DNA of 64,000 bases from Acidimicrobiales bacterium (GTDB lineage Bacteria; Actinomycetota; Acidimicrobiia; Acidimicrobiales; Aldehydirespiratoraceae). Below, one piece after another: positions 15,640 through 23,237 of this stretch. Where the stretch lies: positions 310,001-374,000 of the forward strand of contig JAWKIR010000004.1 in assembly GCA_041394245.1 (NCBI GenBank), read 5' to 3'. Positions within the stretch are counted from its first letter, which is position 1, and each line of letters starts with the position of its first letter. The notes under the pieces were generated by a model that worked only from the letters and a program-made list of their open reading frames with translations, had not been told where the DNA came from and made no database searches. A program made the position numbers and the translations under genes.

Positions 15640-16374
15640 TCAGGAGAGGCGATAGACGCTGACATGGGCATCGGACTCGGGTCCGAGGTGCCCTCCGGTC
15701 CAGTCGGCGCTGCGGCGCTCGAGCGTGAAACCGTGCGCCGCGAAGAGCGAGTCGAGTTGCTCGGGCGTGCGATAGTGCAGAACCCAGGGTCGCATCACGA
15801 TGCCGGCGGCGGAGATGTCGATGTGGTGGCCCTGGATGCGTTGCGCATCGGCGTCGTGCTGCGACACGCTCATCACCGCTCGATCGGCGGTGAGGTTGCG
15901 GACCGACACCCCGCCGTCGTTCATGCCTTCGAGCGGAGGAACGAAGGCCTCGACGGCGACGCACCCGCCGGGGCGTAGGGCCGCCGCAAGCGATGCCGCG
16001 CAGCGTTGTTGCGCGGCGTCGTCGGTGAGATTGAACCAGGTGTTGAAGGCTGCGAATGCCACGGCGAAGTGACCGGCGTCGACCGGAGGGGCAGCCATGT
16101 CGGCCTCGATCGCCCTGACGGCGTCGGCCCCCGGCTTCGTCGCGAGCCGGGCGAGCATGGCGGGGCTGGCGTCGACGCCGACCACCTCGAGACCGGTGGC
16201 CGCGATCGGGATCGCGAGGCGGCCGGTACCGACGCCGAGCTCCAGCACGGGCCCGCCGTCGGCGAGGGCCACCACCCCTGCGACGGTTGCGGCGACGTCG
16301 CTCACCACTCCGTACCAGTCGTCGTAGACGTCGGCGAAACTCTCGCCGTAGGTCTCGGGTCCGTAGCCGTCCAT
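15640..16374 (-). CDS. class I SAM-dependent methyltransferase
   Basis: A 244-residue Rossmann-fold methyltransferase. Motif I is PVLELGVGTGRLAIPIA, followed by the acidic strand end VVGVDASPAML, the motif II region AIEADMAAPP, and FNTWFNLT, usual for small-molecule methyltransferases. The substrate is not apparent. It converges on the DsbA-like gene and diverges from the cysteine desulfurase. The ATG at 16374 has a CAGACT hexamer 7 nt upstream. Confidence 0.85.
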   Translation of the reverse strand: MDGYGPETYGESFADVYDDWYGVVSDVAATVAGVVALADGGPVLELGVGTGRLAIPIAATGLEVVGVDASPAMLARLATKPGADAVRAIEADMAAPPVDAGHFAVAFAAFNTWFNLTDDAAQQRCAASLAAALRPGGCVAVEAFVPPLEGMNDGGVSVRNLTADRAVMSVSQHDADAQRIQGHHIDISAAGIVMRPWVLHYRTPEQLDSLFAAHGFTLERRSADWTGGHLGPESDAHVSVYRLS

Positions 16375-16381
16375 CGGCGCC

Positions 16382-16387
16382 AGTCTG
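16382..16387 (-). promoter_or_regulatory. possible -10 hexamer of the methyltransferase gene
   Basis: CAGACT on the minus strand, 7 nt before ATG 16374; same variant hexamer and spacing as upstream of murA. Confidence 0.35.
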
Positions 16388-16411
16388 CCGTGCGCCGGTG
16401 CGGGTCGTCTC

Positions 16412-16417
16412 TAGGCT
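16412..16417 (+). promoter_or_regulatory. -10 hexamer of the cysteine desulfurase gene
   Basis: TAGGCT, 6 nt before ATG 16424. It favours 16424 over the in-frame GTG at 16418. Confidence 0.5.
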
Positions 16418-16423
16418 GTGGGG

Positions 16424-17575
16424 ATGGAGCGTGAGATCTACCTCGATCATGCGGCGAGCACGCCGATGCGTCGCGAGGCGCGCGACGCGTGGATCGCGGC
16501 AGCCGACATGCATCACGCCAACCCCACCGGATCCCACCGGGCCGCTCGCCATGCCCGCCGCGTCCTCGACGACGCCCGCGACGTGATCGCCGCCGCCCTC
16601 GGCCGCCCGCCCGCCGAGGTCGTGTTCACCAGCGGAGGCTCCGAGGCCGACAACCTCGCGATCCGCGGGGTGCTCGGTGCCCGTGGCGGGATGGCGGTGT
16701 GCTCGGCCGGGGAACACCACGCGGTGCTCGAACCGGTCGAACACGCCGGCGGGGTGGCCGTGCCGCTCGACCGTTGGGGGCGGGTGACCCCCGACACGCT
16801 GCGCGCCGTGCTCACGGGGCTCGACGACGTGTCGATCGTGTCGTTGATCGCCGTCAACAACGAGACGGGCGCGGTCAACGACCTGCCGGCGCTGACCGCC
16901 GTGGTCCGCGAGGTCGCGCCCGAGGCGCTCGTACACACCGACGCCGTGCAGGCGATGAGCTGGATCGATCTCGCAACCGCGGCGGCCGATGTCGACCTCG
17001 TCTCGATCACCGGCCACAAACTCGGCGGGCCGACGGGGACCGGCGCCCTCTTCGTGCGGCAGGGGATCACCCTCGACGCGCAGATCCTGGGCGGCGGGCA
17101 GGAGCGGGGCCGGCGGGCCGGCACGCCCGACGTCGCCGGTGCCGCCGCGTTCGCTGCCGCGGTCGACGCATCGCTCGCCGACCGAGAGGTCGAGGTGCAA
17201 CGCCTCGGTGCGCTGCGCGACAGGCTGATCGCCGGCCTCGTCGACCGGCTCGGTGCGAGGGTGCGTCCAACGGTCGCGACGGCCGGCGACTACATCACCG
17301 TCGCCGCCGGCATCGCCCACGTCCTGCTGGCCGGGGTCGAGGCGGAAGCACTGTTGTTCCTCCTCGATGCCGAGGGCCTGTGCGCGTCGGCGGCATCGTC
17401 GTGTTCGAGTGGCGCGCAGGACCCGTCACACGTGCTCGCCGCGATGGGCATCGAGCGCGAGATCGCGGCCGGCTCGTTGCGGCTGTCGTTGGGCCACACC
17501 ACCACCGATGCCGACATCGATGCGGCACTCGACCTCATCCCGCCCGCCGTCGAACGGCTCGTGGCTCACGCCTGA
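16424..17575 (+). CDS. cysteine desulfurase (IscS/NifS family)
   Basis: A 383-residue PLP enzyme that transfers sulfur from cysteine as a persulfide. Key parts: IYLDHAASTPM at the N-terminus, TSGGSEADNLAIRG, the PLP lysine in SITGHKLGGPTGTGA, and the mobile catalytic-Cys loop SSCSSGAQDPSHVL near the C-terminus. The mnmA gene for tRNA 2-thiouridine synthesis lies 1 kb downstream on the same strand, and a desulfurase beside mnmA commonly supplies its sulfur. No iscU or sufBCD genes are adjacent, so a tRNA-thiolation role is plausible. Confidence 0.93.
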   Translation: MEREIYLDHAASTPMRREARDAWIAAADMHHANPTGSHRAARHARRVLDDARDVIAAALGRPPAEVVFTSGGSEADNLAIRGVLGARGGMAVCSAGEHHAVLEPVEHAGGVAVPLDRWGRVTPDTLRAVLTGLDDVSIVSLIAVNNETGAVNDLPALTAVVREVAPEALVHTDAVQAMSWIDLATAAADVDLVSITGHKLGGPTGTGALFVRQGITLDAQILGGGQERGRRAGTPDVAGAAAFAAAVDASLADREVEVQRLGALRDRLIAGLVDRLGARVRPTVATAGDYITVAAGIAHVLLAGVEAEALLFLLDAEGLCASAASSCSSGAQDPSHVLAAMGIEREIAAGSLRLSLGHTTTDADIDAALDLIPPAVERLVAHA

Positions 17576-17585
17576 ACGGTCACCG

Positions 17586-18605
17586 CTACCAGCGGACGAG
17601 CGAGCTGGCCCAGGTGAACCCGGCGCCGAAGGCGGCGATGCACACGAGCATCCCCGGCTCGAGCCGGCCCGCCTTGAGTGCCTCGTCGAGTCCGATCGGG
17701 ATCGTCGCCGCGGTCGTGTTGCCAAAGCGTTGGATCGTGTTGAAGACCTTGTCGTCGTCCTCGATGCCGAGCTGCTTCGCGGCGAAGTAGTTGATGCGCA
17801 TGTTGGCCTGGTGGAAGATCCAGAGATCGACGTCGTCGACCACGAATCCGTTGGCGTCGAGCGCTTCCATCGCGACCTCGGGCATGCGGGTCACGGCGTG
17901 CTTGAAGACCGTCTTGCCGTTCATCTTCGGCCAGTGGGCGCCGCGCTCCATCCAGTCACCGCTGTAGCGGTTCGGCGCGTAGGTCATCGACGGGCCCTCG
18001 ATCCACAACTCCTTGGCATAGGTGCCATCGGCGTGGAGGTGTGACGAATAGATGTGGGGCTGGGTGTCGGGGTCGTCGACCTCGGTGGCCTGGAGCACTG
18101 CAGCGCCGGCCCCGTCGCCGAACAGCACCGAAACATCGCGACCGGCATCGGAGATGTCCATGCCCTTGGAGTGGATCTCCGCACCGACGAGCAACACGGT
18201 GTCGGCCATTCCGCCACGGATGAACATGTCGGCCTGAGCCATCCCGTAGACGAAGCCGCTGCACTGCTGACGCACCTCGATCGCAGGGATCTCGGGGCAG
18301 CCGAGCTTGGCCTGCAGGAAGCAGGCCGTACCGGGGAACTCGTGGTCGGGGCTCAGGGTCGCGAACACGATCATGTCGAGGTCTTGGGGCGTGACGCCTG
18401 CTGCGGCCATCGCCTTGTTGGCAGCCTCGAGTCCGAGGTCGCTCGTGGTCGTGTTGTCGGGCTCCACCCAGTGGCGTTCCTCGATTCCGGACCGCGTCCT
18501 GATCCACTCGTCGGACGTGTCCATCCACTGGCTCAGGTCGTCGTTGGTCACGATGCGGTCGGGCACGTAGGAGCCGACTCCGAGAATGCGGGTGCGTCGA
18601 GTCAT
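17586..18605 (-). CDS. 3-oxoacyl-ACP synthase III family protein (FabH-like)
   Basis: A 339-residue thiolase-fold condensing enzyme with the KAS III triad: Cys115 in VRQQCSGFVY, His265 in IFHQANMRI and Asn296 in RFGNTTAATIP. The N-terminus ILGVGSYVPDRIVTNDDL is standard. It could start fatty acid synthesis from acetyl-CoA (FabH) or make a dedicated lipid starter; no other fab genes are near, so I leave the symbol open. It lies between the cysteine desulfurase and mnmA on the opposite strand and shares a promoter region of only 23 bp with mnmA. Confidence 0.88.
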   Translation of the reverse strand: MTRRTRILGVGSYVPDRIVTNDDLSQWMDTSDEWIRTRSGIEERHWVEPDNTTTSDLGLEAANKAMAAAGVTPQDLDMIVFATLSPDHEFPGTACFLQAKLGCPEIPAIEVRQQCSGFVYGMAQADMFIRGGMADTVLLVGAEIHSKGMDISDAGRDVSVLFGDGAGAAVLQATEVDDPDTQPHIYSSHLHADGTYAKELWIEGPSMTYAPNRYSGDWMERGAHWPKMNGKTVFKHAVTRMPEVAMEALDANGFVVDDVDLWIFHQANMRINYFAAKQLGIEDDDKVFNTIQRFGNTTAATIPIGLDEALKAGRLEPGMLVCIAAFGAGFTWASSLVRW

Positions 18606-18612
18606 GCCGGAG

Positions 18613-18618
18613 AACTTA
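18613..18618 (-). promoter_or_regulatory. -10 hexamer of the FabH-like gene (part of overlapping divergent promoter)
   Basis: TAAGTT on the minus strand, 7 nt before ATG 18605. It shares its TA with the oppositely directed hexamer of mnmA. Confidence 0.5.
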
Positions 18619-18622
18619 CGCT
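18617..18622 (+). promoter_or_regulatory. -10 hexamer of mnmA (part of overlapping divergent promoter)
   Basis: TACGCT, 6 nt before GTG 18629. Bases 18617-18618 (TA) also begin the divergent -10 of the FabH-like gene. Confidence 0.5.
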
Positions 18623-18628
18623 GATCAT

Positions 18629-19711
18629 GTGAGTTCCGACCGCATCACCGACCCCGGGGTTACCCCGGCCGGCCCCGTGATGGTCATGATGTCGGGCGGC
18701 GTCGATTCGTCGGTGGCGGCGGCCCTTCTCCAGCAGGCCGGTCACGAGGTCGTCGGCGTCACCATGAAGCTCTGGGGCGGACCGAGCGACACCGGGTGCT
18801 GCGCCGTGAGCGATGTCGACGACGCCCGCCGGGTCGCCGACCGCCTCGGTATCGAACACCACGTCTTCAACTTCGGCGACGACTTCGAGCGCGACGTGGT
18901 CGGTCCCTACGTCGCCGACCATGCGGCCGGCCGCACACCCAATCCGTGCATCGAGTGCAACCGCCACCTGAAGTTCGACCGGCTGTTTCGGCGGGCCGAC
19001 GCGCTGGGGTTCGCGACCGTGGCCACCGGGCACCACGCTCGCGTCGTCCGCACCCCCGACGGTCCGCGGCTCGCCCGGGGTGCCGATGCCGCCAAGGACC
19101 AGTCCTACGTGCTGCACGTGCTCGACGAATCGGTGCTGTCCCGCCTCCTGCTCCCGCTCGGGGGAATGACCAAGGCCGACGTGCGCCGTATCGCCGCCGA
19201 GCTCGATCTTCGCACGGCACACAAGCCCGAGAGCCAGGACGTCTGCTTCATCACCAACGAGCACGGTCGCAAGGCGTTCCTCGGCGATCGGATCCCGCTC
19301 AGGCCGGCGACGGTCGTCGACCACGATGGCGTTGCGGTGGGTGCGGTCGAGTCGGTGGAGTTGGTGACGATCGGCCAGCGCAAGGGGCTCGGCCTCGCCG
19401 GCGGCACCGACCCGCGCTACGTGATCGATGTCGACGCGGCCGGGGGCACCGTCACCGTTGGCGAGAAGGCAGATCTGCTCACTTCGGTCACCCCACTGGA
19501 GTCGTGGATGTGGACGGGCGCAGAGGGCGTCGGGGACGTGCTGCTCCAGTGCAGCGCCCACGGCACCGCCGAGTCCGGGCGAGTCGTCGACGGCGCGATC
19601 GAGTGGAGCGCACCGCACCGACGCATCGCCCCGGGTCAGAGCATCGTCGCCTATGCCGACGACATCGTCATCGGCGGCGGCATCGCCACCCGCCCCCCAG
19701 AAGGTATCTAG
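18629..19711 (+). CDS. mnmA: tRNA-specific 2-thiouridylase MnmA
   Basis: A 360-residue enzyme that activates U34 of Lys/Glu/Gln tRNAs with ATP and inserts sulfur. The PP-loop SGGVDSS is at residues 22-28, the catalytic cysteines lie in NPCIEC (Cys107) and ESQDVCF, and TIGQRKGLGL marks the central domain. Start is GTG 18629, just after a TACGCT hexamer. The sulfur donor is probably the desulfurase at 16424. The stop codon directly abuts a long palindrome. Confidence 0.95.
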   Translation: MSSDRITDPGVTPAGPVMVMMSGGVDSSVAAALLQQAGHEVVGVTMKLWGGPSDTGCCAVSDVDDARRVADRLGIEHHVFNFGDDFERDVVGPYVADHAAGRTPNPCIECNRHLKFDRLFRRADALGFATVATGHHARVVRTPDGPRLARGADAAKDQSYVLHVLDESVLSRLLLPLGGMTKADVRRIAAELDLRTAHKPESQDVCFITNEHGRKAFLGDRIPLRPATVVDHDGVAVGAVESVELVTIGQRKGLGLAGGTDPRYVIDVDAAGGTVTVGEKADLLTSVTPLESWMWTGAEGVGDVLLQCSAHGTAESGRVVDGAIEWSAPHRRIAPGQSIVAYADDIVIGGGIATRPPEGI

Positions 19712-19783
19712 GGGTCAGACACCCATACTTTCTCGCATCGATCGCTGACCCCTGCCCGCGAGAAAGTATTGGTGTCTGACCCC
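19711..19783. repeat. REP-like imperfect palindrome (26-bp arms)
   Basis: Left arm 19711-19736 and right arm 19758-19783 are reverse complements at 25 of 26 positions, separated by a 21-nt spacer. Each arm ends in GGGGTCAGACACC or its complement, and the spacer holds a further TGACCCC. It begins at the last base of the mnmA stop and sits between converging genes, the usual place for REP elements mobilised by REP-associated tyrosine transposases. It may also act as a two-way transcription terminator, although there is no T-run. No transposase gene is in the window. Confidence 0.75.
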
Positions 19784-19823
19784 GAAATACTTACCCCGGC
19801 GATGCCTTGTCGATGGGTACCTG

Positions 19824-20714
19824 TCAGACGATTCGGAAGCCGCGGGTCTGGGCGAGGGTCATGACGGCGGCCGGACGGCTGGGGGCGATCAGGAGGGCGC
19901 GTACATCGCGGTCTTCGGTCTCCTTGCGGCCTGCCACCATCGGGAGGGTCGCCGGCGCCGCGAGCTTCAACTCGAGGGCGAGTCCGAGCGCGGCGCCGGT
20001 CATGTCGTCGGCCGCCGTGTCGGCGAGCGCCGGCGCGAGTCCAGCGATCTCGCGTGACTGGAACAGCACTGGTTCGCGCATCACCGTCAGGTCGTGGACC
20101 ACGAAGCCGTTGGGCACGAAGACGACGAACCGGTTGGTGAGCTGGTGCAGCGCCCGGGCGCCGAGGACAGCCGGTGGCCAGCCGACGACGGTGAGGATTC
20201 CGCCGAGCACCCACTGCTCGTCGGCGAGGAGGAGGGGACCGGCGCAGGCGCCCGCGACCACCACGGCCCATGTCGGGACCAGCAGCCCGACGAGCACCGG
20301 GCCGGGCGGCCGGAGTGCGAAACGGCGCTCCTCGCCGTAGCTGACCCCGTCGATGAACCGGTCGGCGAACGTCGGTGCGAGCACGACCCCCGCCGCCGCG
20401 ATGGCGCTCAGGAGACCGACGACAGTCAGCGTCGTTTCGTCCGTCCCGACGGCCGCCCACACGGCCATCGGGACCGTCGCCGTCGCCCCGATGCGGGTGA
20501 CCGTCAGCGTGATGGGCCGGGGTAGGGCGAGGGCGACGAGCACCTCGAGCCACCCCAGCCAGAGCGCCCAGCTGCATGCGGTTCGGAACAGATCACGCGT
20601 CGGGTCGAGGGCTTCCCCCAGCAGCGGTCCGAGCGTGAAGGGCTGGACGACCCACACGATGAAGGCGAGCCATCCGTTGAGCTTCTCGGGTTGTCCGCGA
20701 AGTCGTTCGATCAT
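19824..20714 (-). CDS. multi-spanning membrane protein of unknown function
   Basis: A 296-residue protein with about five hydrophobic helices, at residues ~15-35, 45-65, 75-125 (two or three) and 140-185. A soluble C-terminal domain of ~110 residues follows, reading NRFVVFVPNGFVVHDLTVMREPVLF, which resembles a small beta-rich PH-like domain. I do not recognise the family. It converges on mnmA across the palindrome and diverges from ligA with 61 bp between starts. No clear promoter hexamer was found. Confidence 0.7.
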   Translation of the reverse strand: MIERLRGQPEKLNGWLAFIVWVVQPFTLGPLLGEALDPTRDLFRTACSWALWLGWLEVLVALALPRPITLTVTRIGATATVPMAVWAAVGTDETTLTVVGLLSAIAAAGVVLAPTFADRFIDGVSYGEERRFALRPPGPVLVGLLVPTWAVVVAGACAGPLLLADEQWVLGGILTVVGWPPAVLGARALHQLTNRFVVFVPNGFVVHDLTVMREPVLFQSREIAGLAPALADTAADDMTGAALGLALELKLAAPATLPMVAGRKETEDRDVRALLIAPSRPAAVMTLAQTRGFRIV

Positions 20715-20761
20715 CGACGCAACGCTCCCACACCACCCCTCCTGCTGCCCACCCGCGTTGG

Positions 20762-20767
20762 TAGGGT
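20762..20767 (+). promoter_or_regulatory. -10 hexamer of ligA
   Basis: TAGGGT, 8 nt before ATG 20776. Confidence 0.45.
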
Positions 20768-20775
20768 CACGGCCG

Positions 20776-22833
20776 ATGGTTGCCGACAGTCCCGCCGAGA
20801 GAATCGCTGCACTTCGCGCCGTGATCGACCGCCATGCCGAGGCGTACTACGAGCGCGATGCTCCCGAGATCCCGGATGCCGACTACGACCGCATGCTGCG
20901 CGAGCTCCTCGATCTGGAGGAGGCCCACCCCGAACTGGTGACCCCCGACTCGCCGACACAGCGCATCGGCGGCGACATCAACTCGGCGTTCGCTCCCGTT
21001 CGCCATCAGGTCCGGATGATGTCGCTCCACAACGCGTTCGACCTCGACGAGTTGCGATCGTGGAGCGGACGGGTCGAGCGGCGTCTCGAGGGTCGCGCCG
21101 TTCCCGAGTACTCGGTGGAGCTGAAGTTCGACGGACTCGCGATCTCGCTCCGCTACGAGAACGGCGTGCTGGTCCAGGGGGCGACCCGCGGCGACGGCGC
21201 CGTCGGTGAGGACGTCACCCACAACGTGCGCACCATCGGCGACATCCCGACGACCCTGCCACCGGGCGCGCCTGCGGTGCTCGAGGTCCGGGGCGAGGTC
21301 TACATGCGGCTGTCGAGCTTTGCGGCGCTCAACGCCCGCCAGGTCGCCGAGGCGGAGGCGGCAGGCAAGGTGCCGAAGCTCTACGTCAACCCCCGCAACA
21401 CCGCAGCCGGCTCGCTCCGCCAGATCGATGCTGCGGTCACCGCCGATCGTGAGCTCTCGTTCTTCTGCTACCAACTCGGTGTCGTCGACGGGGCACCGGA
21501 CCTGCCGACCCACACCGCGACGCTCGAGTGGCTCGGCACGCTCGGCTTCCCGGTCAACGAACACACCGTCACACGAACGTCGATCGAGGACGTGGCCCGA
21601 AGGGTCGAGGAACTCAACGCCCGCCGTCACGATCTCGACTACGAATTCGACGGTGTGGTCGTCAAGGTCAACGACCTGCGCCTGCAGAACGAACTCGGCG
21701 CCGACGCGAAGGCCCCTCGTTGGGCGATCGCCTACAAGCTGCCGCCGGAGGAACGCACGACCACCCTGCTCGACATCGAGGTGTCGATCGGGCCGAGCGG
21801 GCAGGCCACTCCGTTCGCAGTGCTCGATCCCGTCTTCGTCGGCGGGGTCACCGTCGGCACGGCGACGCTGCACAACCAGGATCAGGTCGCGGCCAAGGAC
21901 GTTCGGCCGGGCGACACCGTGATCGTGCGCCGCGCCGGCGACGTGATCCCCGAAGTCGTCGGTCCTGTCCTGTCCGCACGTGACCCGGCGTCGAAACCGT
22001 GGAAGTTCCCGACGAACTGCCCGGTCTGTGGCGAGCCGCTGGTTCGGCCCGCCGGTGTCGCGGCGACCCACTGCGTCAACTTCCACTGTGCGCGCCAGGT
22101 GCGGGGGCGTATCGAGCACTGGGCCAGCCGCAACGCGATGGACATCGAGTTCCTCGGCGAGAAGAACGTCGACCGGTTCGTCACCGCCGGCCTGTTGAAC
22201 GACGTCGCCGATCTCTACTCCCTCGACTTCGACGCGATCCTCGAGATGGACGGGTTCAAGCAGAAGTCCGTCGACAATCTGCGCCACGCGATCGAGGTGT
22301 CGAAGGAGAAGCCGCTCGGGAATCTGCTCTTCGGACTCCGTATCCCAGAGATCGGCCAGGTCAACGCGCAGACGCTGGCATCCGCCTTCGGCACGATGGA
22401 TCGCATCGTCGAGGCGACCGTGGAGGAGCTCGCCGCCGTCGACGGCTTCGGCATGGTGATCGCCGAGGCGGTTCACGCCTGGTTCGCCCAGGACGCGGCA
22501 CGCGACCTCGTCGATCGACTCGAAGCGGCCGGGCTCACCATGGCGGCTGCTCAGGTCGACGAGACGCTCGAGAAGACGCTCGACGGACAGACCGTGGTCG
22601 TCAGCGGCACCCTCGAAGGTTTCACCCGCGACGGCGCCAAGGCGGCGATCGTCGCCCGCGGGGGGAAGTCGCCGGGCAGCGTGAGCAAGAAGACGTTGGC
22701 CCTGGTGATCGGCGGCGATCCCGGCGCGTCGAAGGTGACCAAGGCCGAGGAGGCCGGAGTGCCGATCATCGACGAGGCCGCGTTCGTCCACCTGCTCGAA
22801 ACCGGAACGCTGCCAGAAGGGATCGGATCATGA
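20776..22833 (+). CDS. ligA: NAD-dependent DNA ligase LigA
   Basis: A 685-residue replicative DNA ligase. In order: Ia domain with YYERDAPEIPDADYD, adenylation domain with the AMP-accepting lysine in VELKFDG (Lys117) and RGDGAVGEDVT, OB fold, Cys4 zinc finger (CPVC...HCVNFHC), helix-hairpin-helix region, and C-terminal BRCT domain (TVVVSGTLEGFTRDGAKAAI). It seals nicks using NAD. The ATG at 20776 follows a TAGGGT hexamer. The stop overlaps the next gene's ATG (ATGA), making ligA the first gene of an apparent five-gene run. Confidence 0.96.
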   Translation: MVADSPAERIAALRAVIDRHAEAYYERDAPEIPDADYDRMLRELLDLEEAHPELVTPDSPTQRIGGDINSAFAPVRHQVRMMSLHNAFDLDELRSWSGRVERRLEGRAVPEYSVELKFDGLAISLRYENGVLVQGATRGDGAVGEDVTHNVRTIGDIPTTLPPGAPAVLEVRGEVYMRLSSFAALNARQVAEAEAAGKVPKLYVNPRNTAAGSLRQIDAAVTADRELSFFCYQLGVVDGAPDLPTHTATLEWLGTLGFPVNEHTVTRTSIEDVARRVEELNARRHDLDYEFDGVVVKVNDLRLQNELGADAKAPRWAIAYKLPPEERTTTLLDIEVSIGPSGQATPFAVLDPVFVGGVTVGTATLHNQDQVAAKDVRPGDTVIVRRAGDVIPEVVGPVLSARDPASKPWKFPTNCPVCGEPLVRPAGVAATHCVNFHCARQVRGRIEHWASRNAMDIEFLGEKNVDRFVTAGLLNDVADLYSLDFDAILEMDGFKQKSVDNLRHAIEVSKEKPLGNLLFGLRIPEIGQVNAQTLASAFGTMDRIVEATVEELAAVDGFGMVIAEAVHAWFAQDAARDLVDRLEAAGLTMAAAQVDETLEKTLDGQTVVVSGTLEGFTRDGAKAAIVARGGKSPGSVSKKTLALVIGGDPGASKVTKAEEAGVPIIDEAAFVHLLETGTLPEGIGS

Positions 22834-23237
22834 CCTACACGACCGCCGTCAAGGAGTTCAGCGACGCCTGCCACGACGGCAACAACCCGGCGACCCCACA
22901 GTTGATGGACGCGGCTGCCGTCGCGTTCGTCGTGGAGATGGTCAACGACGAGTTGGAGGAACTTCGTGAGGCGACCGACATCGCCGAGCAGGCCGATGCG
23001 TTGGTCGACGCGATCTACTACATCTGCGACACGGCGGTCCGCCACGGCATGAACCTCGATCGGATCTTCGACATCGTCCACGGGGCCAACATGCAAAAGG
23101 TGGTCGACGGACGCGTGATCCGCCGCGACGACGGCAAGATCCTCAAGCCGGAGGGGTGGCAGGATCCGGGCCCGATCCTGCTCGACGAACTCAACCGCCA
23201 GCGGATCGAAGGAAGTTGGGAGCGACCAACTCGATGA
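22830..23237 (+). CDS. MazG-like / phosphoribosyl-ATP pyrophosphatase superfamily protein
   Basis: A 135-residue all-alpha protein with the metal-binding pattern of the MazG/HisE superfamily: EMVNDELEELREA gives the ExxE part and DALVDAIYY the ExxD-equivalent second helix. Members hydrolyse nucleoside triphosphates or related pyrophosphates, often as cleaning enzymes. It overlaps ligA and the following PLP gene by ATGA at both ends, so it is translated as part of that set. The C-terminal region with GWQDPGPILLDEL resembles the phage and bacterial 'HAD-like' nucleotidase-associated subgroup; substrate unknown. Confidence 0.75.
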   Translation: MTYTTAVKEFSDACHDGNNPATPQLMDAAAVAFVVEMVNDELEELREATDIAEQADALVDAIYYICDTAVRHGMNLDRIFDIVHGANMQKVVDGRVIRRDDGKILKPEGWQDPGPILLDELNRQRIEGSWERPTR

